The notes under the pieces: model-generated
Databases searched by the model: none
What the model saw: only the letters and a program-made list of their open reading frames with translations
Told to the model about the DNA's origin: nothing
Part shown: in pieces, positions 55,059 to 64,000 of the stretch
How positions within the stretch are numbered: position 1 is the first letter of the stretch
How the letters are laid out: each line of letters begins with the position of its first letter
Position numbers and translations under genes: made by a program
NCBI RefSeq assembly: GCF_009663685.2
Contig: NZ_RCOG02000012.1
Span: 186,846-250,845, forward strand
Length of the DNA stretch: 64,000 bases
Source: Cupriavidus sp. U2
GTDB taxonomy: Bacteria > Pseudomonadota > Gammaproteobacteria > Burkholderiales > Burkholderiaceae
Reading direction: 5' to 3'

Positions 55059-56627
55059 CTACGCCGACGCCTGTCCGGCGACGGCCGTGCGGTTCCGGCC
55101 GGCCTGCTTGGCCTGGTACATCAGCGTATCGGCGTCCTTCAGGGCTTCGGCCAGCGACGCGGCGTTGCGCGGCCACGTGGTGACGCCAAGCGAAATGGTG
55201 ATGTGACCGACCGGATCGATGGCGGTCTGCTCGACCAGCCGCCGCAAGCGCTCCGCGGCTTCACCCGCCGACCCGGCATGCATGTCGGGCAGCAGCATCA
55301 GGAATTCCTCGCCGCCCACCCGGAACGCCAGGTCGGTGGCGCGGCACACCTGGCGCATCATCTCCGCCAGCCGCTGCAGCACGATGTCGCCAACATCATG
55401 GCCATAGGTGTCGTTGACCCGCTTGAAGTGGTCGATGTCGAGCGCAATCACGGCCACCTGCTGGCCGCTGGCCTCCAGCGTCGCCAGGCTGGCGTCGAGC
55501 GCGCGGCGATTGAGCAGGCCGGTCAGCGGATCGGTCTGCGACGCGATTTCCAGCCCCATCACCTGCATTCTGGCCAGGTCGATGCCGTGCAGCAGCGCCT
55601 GCTTCAGATGGCTGGCCTCGAAGTACCAGGCATTGACCTGCGCCACGGAGGCGGTGCTTTCGATCAGACCCGTGGACGTGGTGCTGTCGGCCAGCTGCCT
55701 GAGCGGCCTGGCAATGTACCGTGTCAGGATCCAGATCAGCACGAAGCCGATCACGGCAATCGGCGCGCTGGCGACAACAAACCGCTTCATCAGCGTGTCG
55801 ATCGGTGCCAGCACCGAAGCCAGCGGCTGCTGGCTGACGATGGCCCAGTGCGCGGTGGGGATGCTGGCATAGCCCGCCAGCATCGCGCGGCCGTCGGCGT
55901 CCACCATCTCGATGCTGCCTTGTCCGGCGCCCAGTGCCTGTTCGGTGGCCGGATTGGCGGCGGCGACGGCGCCAATCCGCGCCTTGACCGGATGGAACAG
56001 CAACTGGTGCCGGCCATCGACCGCGTAGACTTCAGAATCGGTGAGGAAAACATGCTGGCTCATCAGTTCATGCAGCCGGCCGTCCTTCAGCAGATGGAGC
56101 GATCCGCCGATCAGTCCCAGATACGTGCCATGCCGGTCGAAGATCGGCACCGAGACGAAGATCACCAGGTTGCCGGCAATCGACCGATACGCGTTGCTGA
56201 CGACGGGCTTGCGACCATGGACCGCGCCGATCTGTTCCGGCGACTCGACCGTGCGTTGCTCAAGGTGCAGTGCCTCGGGCAGGGCGGCGACGATGCGGCC
56301 CTCGGCATTGACGATGGCGACGGCGTCAAAATCCCGGCCCATCGAAGTCAGCCGCTCCACGGCGTCGCGGCGGGCCGCGGGGTCGTCGAAGCGATCGGCA
56401 AGCCGTTCGCCGGCTTGCTGGAACCGAAACTGCGCCTCGCGCAGGAACCCGTCGATCGAGGACGCAACGCGCGCGCTGTAGGCCCGGTTGGCTTCCAGCG
56501 ACCGCTCCACCAGCGTTTGCCGCTCGATGCGGTACGCGGCGTAGAGGCAGTTGCCCAGCGTGACGACGCACGCTGTCAGCGTCAGTCCCAGGATCAGGGT
56601 TCGCAGGTCGATTTTCTGGCGTGCCAT
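55059..56627 (-). CDS. Membrane diguanylate cyclase with periplasmic Cache-type sensor
   Basis: Makes cyclic di-GMP from two GTP. The 522 residues have an N-terminal membrane helix (LILGLTLTACVVTLGNCLYA), a dCache-like periplasmic region (about 35-275), a second helix (VVASAPIAVIGFVLIWIL), a linker and the GGDEF domain (DPLTGLLNRRALD to the end). The active-site loop is GGEEF and an RxxD inhibitory site (RATD) stands five residues before it, so it should be active and feedback-regulated. Convergent with the response regulator gene. Confidence 0.93.
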   Translation of the reverse strand: MARQKIDLRTLILGLTLTACVVTLGNCLYAAYRIERQTLVERSLEANRAYSARVASSIDGFLREAQFRFQQAGERLADRFDDPAARRDAVERLTSMGRDFDAVAIVNAEGRIVAALPEALHLEQRTVESPEQIGAVHGRKPVVSNAYRSIAGNLVIFVSVPIFDRHGTYLGLIGGSLHLLKDGRLHELMSQHVFLTDSEVYAVDGRHQLLFHPVKARIGAVAAANPATEQALGAGQGSIEMVDADGRAMLAGYASIPTAHWAIVSQQPLASVLAPIDTLMKRFVVASAPIAVIGFVLIWILTRYIARPLRQLADSTTSTGLIESTASVAQVNAWYFEASHLKQALLHGIDLARMQVMGLEIASQTDPLTGLLNRRALDASLATLEASGQQVAVIALDIDHFKRVNDTYGHDVGDIVLQRLAEMMRQVCRATDLAFRVGGEEFLMLLPDMHAGSAGEAAERLRRLVEQTAIDPVGHITISLGVTTWPRNAASLAEALKDADTLMYQAKQAGRNRTAVAGQASA

Positions 56628-56740
56628 GAGCGTGCGGAGGTTGCGTTCCGGGCGGGAAGCGTTTGCCGCAGCCAGCGCAGGCTAACGGCCGACGGGGGAG
56701 ACTGACGCCAAGAGCATACAGGCTGGCCGCGGTTGATGCG

Positions 56741-56772
56741 AAAAAAATGGCCCCGGCGGGTGCCAGGGCCAT
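56741..56772 (-). terminator. Terminator after bdhA
   Basis: On the minus strand, ATGGCCC pairs with GGGCCAT across a 12-base loop, followed by seven T (56747-56741). It lies about 30 bases after the bdhA stop. Confidence 0.8.
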
Positions 56773-56800
56773 CGATCAGGCGACTAGGGGAAGGAAACGG

Positions 56801-57577
56801 CTATTGCGCCGTCCAGCCCCCATCCATCGCCCAGGCGGCGCCGCGCACCTGGTCGCCGAACGGCGAGCACAGCATCAGCACCAGGTTGCCCAGTTGCTCG
56901 GGCGTGACGAATTGCCCGGAGGGCTGCTTGTCGGATAGCAGGCGGGCCTGCGCGGCCTCGACGGTGATGGCGTCGCGCTGGGCAATCGCGTCGATCTGGG
57001 CGGCGACCAGCGGCGTCAGGACGAAGCCCGGGCAGATCGCGTTGCAGGTGATGCCGGTGGCGGCCGTTTCCAGCGCGGTGACCTTGGTCAGGCCCACCAG
57101 CCCGTGCTTGGCGGCCACGTAGGCGGACTTGCCGGCGGAGCCGACCAGCCCATGCACCGACGCGATGTTGACGATGCGGCCCCAGTTGGCGGCGCGCATG
57201 CCCGGCAGCGCCAGGCGCGACGTATGGAAGGCAGACGTCAGGTTGATCGCCAGGATGTCGTCCCACTTCTGCACCGGGAAATCCTCCACGGGCGACACAT
57301 GCTGGATGCCGGCATTGTTGACCAGCACATCGACCCCGCCGAAACGCCCGGTCGCCAGCGCGAACATGGCTTCGATCTCGTCGGGGCGACGCATGTCGGC
57401 GGCGTGATGGATCACCTCGGCACCGAGGGTGCGGATGCTTGCCAGGGCGGCCTCGATGTCGCCGAAGCCGTTGAGCACGATATTGGCGCCGGCCTGCGCC
57501 AGGGCCTGGGCGATACCCAGACCGATACCGCTCGTGGAGCCGGTGACCAGCGCGGTCTTGCCATGCAGATTGACCAT
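56801..57577 (-). CDS. bdhA: D-3-hydroxybutyrate dehydrogenase
   Basis: NAD-dependent SDR enzyme that oxidises 3-hydroxybutyrate to acetoacetate, the entry step for using polyhydroxybutyrate monomers. The 258 residues show TGSTSGIGLGIAQAL, NNAGIQHVSPVEDFP with the family-specific HVSP, the catalytic SAYVAAKHGLVG, and NAICPGFVLTPLV. It lies 19 bases after a GntP-type permease gene; together they form a hydroxybutyrate uptake and oxidation operon. Confidence 0.94.
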   Translation of the reverse strand: MVNLHGKTALVTGSTSGIGLGIAQALAQAGANIVLNGFGDIEAALASIRTLGAEVIHHAADMRRPDEIEAMFALATGRFGGVDVLVNNAGIQHVSPVEDFPVQKWDDILAINLTSAFHTSRLALPGMRAANWGRIVNIASVHGLVGSAGKSAYVAAKHGLVGLTKVTALETAATGITCNAICPGFVLTPLVAAQIDAIAQRDAITVEAAQARLLSDKQPSGQFVTPEQLGNLVLMLCSPFGDQVRGAAWAMDGGWTAQ

Positions 57578-57596
57578 GATGCTTCCCTGGGTGCGG

Positions 57597-58988
57597 TCAG
57601 ACCAGACCGGTCGTGTAGAACACGAAGATCACGAAGAACACGGCCAGCGTCTTGATCAGCGTGATGGCGAAGATGTCGCGGTACGACTCGCGGTGCGTGA
57701 GGCCGGTCACGGCCAGCAGCGTGATCACCGCGCCGTTGTGCGGCAGCGTGTCCATGCCGCCGCTGGCCATCGACACCACGCGGTGCAGCACTTCCAGCGG
57801 AATCTGCGCGGCCTGCGCGCCCTGGATGAATACGTCGGACATGGCGGCCAGCGCGATGCTCATGCCGCCCGATGCGGAGCCCGTAATGCCGGCCAGCGTG
57901 CTGACCGACACGGCGGCGTTGACCAGCGGGTCCGGAATGCTGCGCAGGGCATCGCTGACCACCAGGAAGCCCGGCAGCGCGGCGATCACGCCGCCAAAGC
58001 CGTATTCCGACGCCGTGTTCATCGACGCCAGCAGCGCACCCGACACGGCACTCTTGGTGCCCTCGGCAAAGCGCGACTTGACGGCGCCGAACGCGGTCAG
58101 CAGCACGATGACGATACCCAGCAGCAGGGCGCCTTCCACGGCCCAGATGGCGGTCACGCTGGCGATCTTGGTTTCCACCGGCTTGGTCAGGCCCGGCAGC
58201 GACACACTGTTGGACTGGCCGTACCAGAGCGGGATCATCCGCGTCAGCCAGAAGTTGGACACGCCCACCACTACCAGCGGCAGGATGGCCAGCAGCGGCG
58301 GCGGCAGCTTGCCGCCTTCCACCCGCTGCGGCTCGTTCAGCAGGTTCGTGCCGTAGCCCTCGCCACGGGCGGCGGCCGCGCGGCGGCGCCATTCCAGATA
58401 CGACAGGCCGACGATGATGATGAACAGCGAGCCCGCCACGCCCAGCGCCGGTGCGGCCCACGAGGTGGTCTTGAAGAACGTGGTCGGGATGATGTTCTGG
58501 ATCTGCGGCGTGCCCGGCAGCGAATCCATCGTGAACGAGAACGCGCCCAGGGCGATGGCACCCGGCATCAGGCGCTTGGGGATGTTGCTCTGGCGGTAAA
58601 GCTCGGCGGCAAACGGGTAGACCGCGAACACCACCACGAACAGCGACACGCCGCCGTAGGTCAGCAGCGCGCAGACCGCCACGATCACCGCGTTGGCGCG
58701 CGAGCGGCCGATGTAGCGGATGGCCGCGGCCACGATCGATTCGGAGAAGCCCGACAGTTCGATGACCTTGCCGAACACGGCACCGAGCATGAACACCGGG
58801 AAGTACAGCTTGACGAAGCCGACCATCTTCTCCATGAAGATGCCGGAAAACACGGGCGCCACCGCCGACGGGTCGGTCAGCAGCACCGCGCCCAGCGCAG
58901 CCAGCGGCGCGAAGAGGATCACGCTGTAGCCGCGATAGGCGGCGAACATGAGAAAGGCCAGTGCGGCGAGCACTATGACAAAAGACAT
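57597..58988 (-). CDS. GntP-family permease (probable 3-hydroxybutyrate transporter)
   Basis: Inner-membrane transporter of 463 residues with about twelve hydrophobic segments of the gluconate:H+ symporter family. The patterns GVSLFVVVFAVYPFAAELYR, FTMDSLPGTPQIQNIIP and ASGGMDTLPHNGAVITLL are visible. The substrate is inferred from bdhA directly downstream and from the equivalent arrangement in Pseudomonas. It is the first gene behind a predicted sigma-54 promoter. Confidence 0.92.
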   Translation of the reverse strand: MSFVIVLAALAFLMFAAYRGYSVILFAPLAALGAVLLTDPSAVAPVFSGIFMEKMVGFVKLYFPVFMLGAVFGKVIELSGFSESIVAAAIRYIGRSRANAVIVAVCALLTYGGVSLFVVVFAVYPFAAELYRQSNIPKRLMPGAIALGAFSFTMDSLPGTPQIQNIIPTTFFKTTSWAAPALGVAGSLFIIIVGLSYLEWRRRAAAARGEGYGTNLLNEPQRVEGGKLPPPLLAILPLVVVGVSNFWLTRMIPLWYGQSNSVSLPGLTKPVETKIASVTAIWAVEGALLLGIVIVLLTAFGAVKSRFAEGTKSAVSGALLASMNTASEYGFGGVIAALPGFLVVSDALRSIPDPLVNAAVSVSTLAGITGSASGGMSIALAAMSDVFIQGAQAAQIPLEVLHRVVSMASGGMDTLPHNGAVITLLAVTGLTHRESYRDIFAITLIKTLAVFFVIFVFYTTGLV

Positions 58989-59058
58989 GAGGTCTCCATT
59001 GCTTGTTCTTGAATGCGGTAGAGCCGTGGCAGGTTACCCCGGTGCCGTGTAATGCGAG

Positions 59059-59085
59059 GGTCCCCTGCGCAGATGACAGGGGACC
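59059..59085 (-). other. Hairpin at the expected 5' end of the gntP-bdhA transcript
   Basis: GGTCCCCTG (59059-59067) pairs perfectly with CAGGGGACC (59077-59085). If the sigma-54 promoter starts RNA about 12 bases past its GC element, the transcript would begin at about 59083, at the top of this stem. Confidence 0.55.
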
Positions 59086-59093
59086 GCTTGATT

Positions 59094-59109
59094 AGCAGGC
59101 TCCGTGCCA
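59094..59109 (-). promoter_or_regulatory. Sigma-54 (-24/-12) promoter of gntP-bdhA
   Basis: On the minus strand the sequence is TGGCACG, GAGC, CTGCT, which fits the consensus TGGCACG-N4-TTGC[A/T] at all but one informative position, with GG and GC exactly spaced. It lies 106 bases before the permease start codon. Confidence 0.8.
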
Positions 59110-59156
59110 CATTCAAAAGTTAAGAATAAGGCGCAAACAGTGTAGTCTGGCTCGCC

Positions 59157-59176
59157 TTGTCTCTTCATTGAGACAA
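59157..59176. promoter_or_regulatory. Upstream activator site 1, TTGTCTC-N6-GAGACAA
   Basis: A perfect 7-bp inverted repeat with 6-base centre, about 50 bases upstream of the sigma-54 promoter. A second copy with the same spacing lies 66 bases further (59223-59242). It is the likely binding site of the divergent enhancer-binding protein. Confidence 0.65.
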
Positions 59177-59222
59177 AGCAAGCGATGCGCACAGCGTTGA
59201 AGTCTCCGTTATGAGACACTTC

Positions 59223-59242
59223 GTGTCTACAAATCGAGACAA
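59223..59242. promoter_or_regulatory. Upstream activator site 2, GTGTCTA-N6-GAGACAA
   Basis: Same layout as site 1 with two mismatches in the left arm. An extra GAGACAC half-site lies at 59213-59219. It ends 20 bases before the regulator's start codon, so the regulator may also control its own gene. Confidence 0.6.
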
Positions 59243-59262
59243 CCATTCCCGGACCCGCAGCC

Positions 59263-60771
<1,509 letters not shown>

Positions 60772-60840
60772 TAAGGTCGCCGGCAGAGAGGCTCCGCCCT
60801 GGTGTTGATCGCGGCGAGAGCGCCAGCCAGGAGACCGCCA

Positions 60841-62733
60841 ATGCGCAATGCGCTGACATTCCAGGATGCCCTGCAGGCCGACGTGCTTGCCGCCGGCCAC
60901 GATGACGGGGCCGACCGCAGCGAACTGCTGCGCCGTGCCCATGGCCGCTCGGCCGGTTTCGGGCTCGACGCCGCACAAGTTCCCGACTATCAACCGCTGA
61001 GCCGCCGCGCGCTGGGCGAACGCGTCGAGCGCAACCGCGCGCTGTACCGCCTGGCGCTGCCCGTGATGGAAGGCCTGTACCGGCAGGTGGCCGGCACCGA
61101 CAGCCTGGTGCTGCTGAGCGACAGCGGCGGCGTCATCCTGCACAGCGTGGGCGACGGCGATGGCAGCGGCTTTGCCGCGCGTGCGCGCGACGTGGCGCTG
61201 GCGCCCGGCGTATCGTGGTCGGAGGCCAGCAAGGGCACCAACGCCATCGGCACCGCGCTGGCCGAGGGACGCTCCGCGATCATCCATGGCGACGAGCACT
61301 TCCTGCACGCCAATCGCCAGCTCACCTGTTCCTGTACGCCGATTGCCAGCCCGACGGGCGACTGGCTGGGCGCGCTCGACGTCAGCGGCGACCCGCGCGG
61401 TTTTCATCCGCACACGATGGCGATGGTGCGCATGTCGGCGCAGACCATCGAGAACCAGCTGTTCGCCGCCCAGTTTGCCGATGCACTGCTGGTGCGCTTT
61501 CACGGCCGGCCCGAACTGGTCGGCACCCTGTTCGAGGGCATGGCCGCGTTTGCGTCCGATGGCACGTTTCTGGCCGCCAATCGCAGCGGTTGGTTCCAGC
61601 TTGGCATGAGCGCCGATGTGCTGGCCGGCGCCACCTTCACCGAACTGTTCGGGCTGCCGATGCCGCCGTCCGGCACCGCCGATACGCTGCTGCGCGACCT
61701 GGCGTTGCCGAGCGGCGTGCGCATTTACGCGCGGCTGTCGCATCGGGCGGAAGCTGCCGCCCCGTCGAGCGTGCCGCAACCGGCAGTCCAGCCGTCGTCG
61801 GCGCTGGCGCGCCTGGACACCGGCGACGCCCGCATGGCCGCCGTGCTCCAGCGCGTGGCGCGCCTGCGCGGGCGCGATATTCCGCTGCTGATCCAGGGAC
61901 GCACCGGGTCCGGCAAGGAATGGCTGGCGCGGGCCGTGCATGCCGATTCGCCACGGGCCAGCGGCCCGTTCGTGGCCGTCAACTGCGCGGCCATTCCCGA
62001 GACGCTGATCGAGGCCGAGCTGTTCGGCTACGAAGACGGCGCGTTCACGGGCGCGCGGCGACGCGGCCACGCCGGCAAGATCGCGCAGGCGCACGGCGGC
62101 ACGCTGTTCCTGGACGAAATCGGCGACATGCCGCTGGCGCAGCAGGTGAGGCTGGTGCGCGTGCTGCAGGAGCGCGCGGTGACGGCGCTGGGCGGCACGC
62201 ACAGCACGCCGGTCGATATCCGCATCGTCTGCGCCACGCACCGCGACCTGCGCGCACAGATGGCCGACGGCACGTTCCGCGAAGACCTGTACTACCGCAT
62301 CCACGGGCTGGCCGTGACCTTGCCGCCGCTGGCCGGGCGCAGCGATTTCGACGTGCTGGTGTCGCGCATCCTGCAGGACGAATGCGCACACGGGCCGCAG
62401 GCGATCTCCGCACCGGCGCTGGCGCTGCTGCGCCGGCATGCATGGCCGGGCAACCTGCGCGAACTGGCCAGCGTGCTGCGTACCGCTGCGTTGATGGCCG
62501 AAGGCGAGGCGCGGATTGACGTCGAGCACCTGCCGGACGACTTTGCCGCGCACCCGGCCACGCCGGCCACGCCGGCCGCGCGGGCCACGGGCGATGCCGA
62601 TGCCGCCGCGGGCAGCATGCGTGACTGGGAGGCGGCGCGCATTCGCGAAGCCCTGGCGCGCCACGGCGGCAACGTCAGTGCCGCGGCGCGCGAGCTTGGC
62701 GTGTCGCGCAATACCATCTACCGGCGGCGCTAG
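60841..62733 (+). CDS. acoR: AcoR-type sigma-54-dependent activator
   Basis: A 630-residue activator with an N-terminal GAF-type sensory region (about 50-195; SKGTNAIGTALAEGRSAIIH, HFLHANRQLTCSCTPI), a second sensory stretch, the AAA+ domain with Walker A QGRTGSGKEWLARAVH, a canonical GAFTGA in YEDGAFTGARRRG, and TLFLDEIGD, and a C-terminal Fis helix-turn-helix (GGNVSAAARELGVSRNTIYR). AcoR activates acetoin or alcohol catabolic genes; the aldehyde dehydrogenase convergent with it is the likely target. CCAGGAGA precedes the ATG at 60841. Confidence 0.9.
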   Translation: MRNALTFQDALQADVLAAGHDDGADRSELLRRAHGRSAGFGLDAAQVPDYQPLSRRALGERVERNRALYRLALPVMEGLYRQVAGTDSLVLLSDSGGVILHSVGDGDGSGFAARARDVALAPGVSWSEASKGTNAIGTALAEGRSAIIHGDEHFLHANRQLTCSCTPIASPTGDWLGALDVSGDPRGFHPHTMAMVRMSAQTIENQLFAAQFADALLVRFHGRPELVGTLFEGMAAFASDGTFLAANRSGWFQLGMSADVLAGATFTELFGLPMPPSGTADTLLRDLALPSGVRIYARLSHRAEAAAPSSVPQPAVQPSSALARLDTGDARMAAVLQRVARLRGRDIPLLIQGRTGSGKEWLARAVHADSPRASGPFVAVNCAAIPETLIEAELFGYEDGAFTGARRRGHAGKIAQAHGGTLFLDEIGDMPLAQQVRLVRVLQERAVTALGGTHSTPVDIRIVCATHRDLRAQMADGTFREDLYYRIHGLAVTLPPLAGRSDFDVLVSRILQDECAHGPQAISAPALALLRRHAWPGNLRELASVLRTAALMAEGEARIDVEHLPDDFAAHPATPATPAARATGDADAAAGSMRDWEAARIREALARHGGNVSAAARELGVSRNTIYRRR

Positions 62734-62767
62734 CACCGGCCTGGCCGGCGGCGCCGCGCCTGGCGGG

Positions 62768-64000
62768 TCAGAAGAATCCGAGCGGATTCGGGTTGTAGCT
62801 GACCAGCAGGTTCTTGGTCTGCTGATAGTGGTCCAGCATCATCCGATGGTTTTCGCGGCCCACGCCCGACTGCTTGTAGCCGCCGAACGCGGCATGGGCC
62901 GGATAGGCGTGATAGCAGTTGATCCACACGCGTCCGGCCTCGATGCCGCGGCCCATGCGGAACGTGCGCGCGCCGTCCCGCGTCCACACCCCGGCGCCCA
63001 GCCCGTAGAGCGTATCGTTGGCAATCGCCAGCGCCTCTTCCTCGTCCTTGAAGGTCGTGACCGAGACCACCGGGCCGAAGATTTCCTCCTGGAAGATGCG
63101 CATCTTGTTGTGGCCCTCGAAGATCGTCGGCTTGACGTAGTAGCCGCCCGCCAGATCGCCACCCAGCGCGTTGCGCTCGCCGCCGGTCAGCACGCGGGCG
63201 CCTTCCTGCTTGCCGATGTCGATATACGCCAGGATCTTCTGCAACTGCTCTTCGGAGGCCTGCGCGCCGATCATCGTCGACCTGTCCAGCGGATGCCCCT
63301 GGCGGATCGCCTCCACGCGCTTGACCGCGCGCGCCATGAACGCCTTGTAGATCGATTCCTGGATCAGCACGCGCGACGGGCAGGTGCAGACTTCGCCCTG
63401 GTTCAGCGCGAACATCGCAAAGCCTTCCAGCGCCTTGTCGAAGTAGGCGTCGTCGGCAGCCATCACATCCTCGAAGAAGATGTTTGGCGACTTGCCGCCC
63501 AGCTCCAGCGTCACCGGGATCAGGTTCTGCGACGCATACTGCATGATCAGCCGGCCCGTAGTCGTTTCGCCAGTAAAGGCCACCTTGGCGATGCGCGGGC
63601 TCGACGCCAGCGGCTTGCCCGCTTCCACGCCGAAGCCGTTGACGACGTTGATCACGCCCGGGGGCAGCAGGTCGTGCAGCAGTTCCATCAGCACCAGGAT
63701 CGACGCCGGCGTCTGTTCGGCCGGCTTGAGTACCACGCAGTTGCCGGCCGCCAGCGCCGGGGCCAGCTTCCACACGGCCATCAGCAGCGGGAAGTTCCAC
63801 GGGATGATCTGGCCCACCACGCCTAGCGGCTCGTGAAAGTGATAGGCAATGGTGTCGTGGTCGATTTCCGAGATGGTGCCTTCCTGGGCGCGGATGCAGC
63901 CGGCGAAGTAGCGGAAATGGTCGACGGCCAGCGGCAGGTCGGCGGCGGAGGTTTCGCGCACGGGCTTGCCGTTGTCGATGGTCTCGGCCACGGCCAGCAG
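62768..64000 (-). CDS. NAD-dependent aldehyde dehydrogenase (AcoD/ExaC type), 5' end outside window
   Basis: Oxidises short aldehydes such as acetaldehyde to acids. The visible 410 residues run from [13 protein letters not shown] to the end [13 protein letters not shown]. The frame is open to the right edge, and about 95 N-terminal residues of a typical 506-residue protein are missing. The catalytic glutamate ([11 protein letters not shown]) and cysteine ([16 protein letters not shown]) are present. The sequence type is that of acetaldehyde dehydrogenases from acetoin and ethanol catabolism. Convergent with acoR, 34 bases between stops. Confidence 0.93.
   Translation of the reverse strand: MLAVAETIDNGKPVRETSAADLPLAVDHFRYFAGCIRAQEGTISEIDHDTIAYHFHEPLGVVGQIIPWNFPLLMAVWKLAPALAAGNCVVLKPAEQTPASILVLMELLHDLLPPGVINVVNGFGVEAGKPLASSPRIAKVAFTGETTTGRLIMQYASQNLIPVTLELGGKSPNIFFEDVMAADDAYFDKALEGFAMFALNQGEVCTCPSRVLIQESIYKAFMARAVKRVEAIRQGHPLDRSTMIGAQASEEQLQKILAYIDIGKQEGARVLTGGERNALGGDLAGGYYVKPTIFEGHNKMRIFQEEIFGPVVSVTTFKDEEEALAIANDTLYGLGAGVWTRDGARTFRMGRGIEAGRVWINCYHAYPAHAAFGGYKQSGVGRENHRMMLDHYQQTKNLLVSYNPNPLGFF

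Noticed and set aside
54819..56705. A plus-strand frame of over 600 codons opposite the diguanylate cyclase
   Set aside because: It begins inside the response regulator gene in another frame and has no recognisable protein features.

Overview
The window is a high-GC chromosomal segment of a betaproteobacterium, most likely a Cupriavidus or close Ralstonia relative (Burkholderiaceae). The basis is the gene order pgk-pyk-fba-purC-purE-purK-Sua5, the exbBD-lpxK-trm112-kdsB-adk group, an orphan Bug-type (TctC) receptor, a 3-hydroxybutyrate utilisation locus, and the strong G/C third-position bias that leaves long open frames opposite nearly every gene. No rRNA, tRNA, insertion sequence, prophage or CRISPR array was found.

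Layout. 1-840: N-terminal part of a LuxR-type regulator cut by the window edge. 1.2-8.9 kb: lower glycolysis and purine synthesis genes ending in a Sua5-type tRNA t6A enzyme. 9.1-12.3 kb: PBP4-type DacB, then a PACE efflux protein divergent from a LysR regulator. 12.4-14.1 kb: a secreted pertussis-toxin-S1-like ADP-ribosyltransferase with a furin-like basic loop, followed in a shifted frame by a tandem beta/gamma-crystallin region. 14.1-25.9 kb: an MdtABC-type RND pump with its outer-membrane factor, divergent from a two-component system. 26-36 kb: housekeeping genes (plsY, ybaK, xerD, ogt, queG, tsaE, amiC) and transporters. 36-44 kb: regulators, a methyltransferase, an SDR enzyme, adk, kdsB, lpxK, exbBD. 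44.1-45.1 kb: a gene-free kilobase with a four-unit degenerate repeat full of DnaA-box-like motifs. 45.1-47.3 kb: xseA and sodB. 47.4-54.2 kb: a DMT exporter, LysR regulator and histidine kinase on one strand; a GlxA-type AraC regulator and an oxidative-stress-like set (NmrA-like, Ohr-like, AhpD-like, cupin) on the other. 54.3-56.6 kb: FixJ-type response regulator and diguanylate cyclase. 56.8-60.8 kb: bdhA and a GntP permease under a predicted sigma-54 promoter, divergent from their likely enhancer-binding protein. 60.8-64 kb: AcoR-type activator and a truncated aldehyde dehydrogenase.

The main candidate for an undescribed system is the toxin-like locus at 12.4-14.1 kb. It encodes a signal peptide, an R-S-E class ADP-ribosyltransferase with an ExE glutamate pair, cysteines flanking an RRRKR site, and a C-terminal region with two calcium-type Greek-key motifs. 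A -1 frame change separates the two halves. Two regulatory discoveries stand beside it: a shared promoter architecture (ATTGGTGC-N8-[A/C]AACA at a fixed distance from a -10 element) in front of three units of the stress cluster, and the DnaA-box array upstream of xseA.
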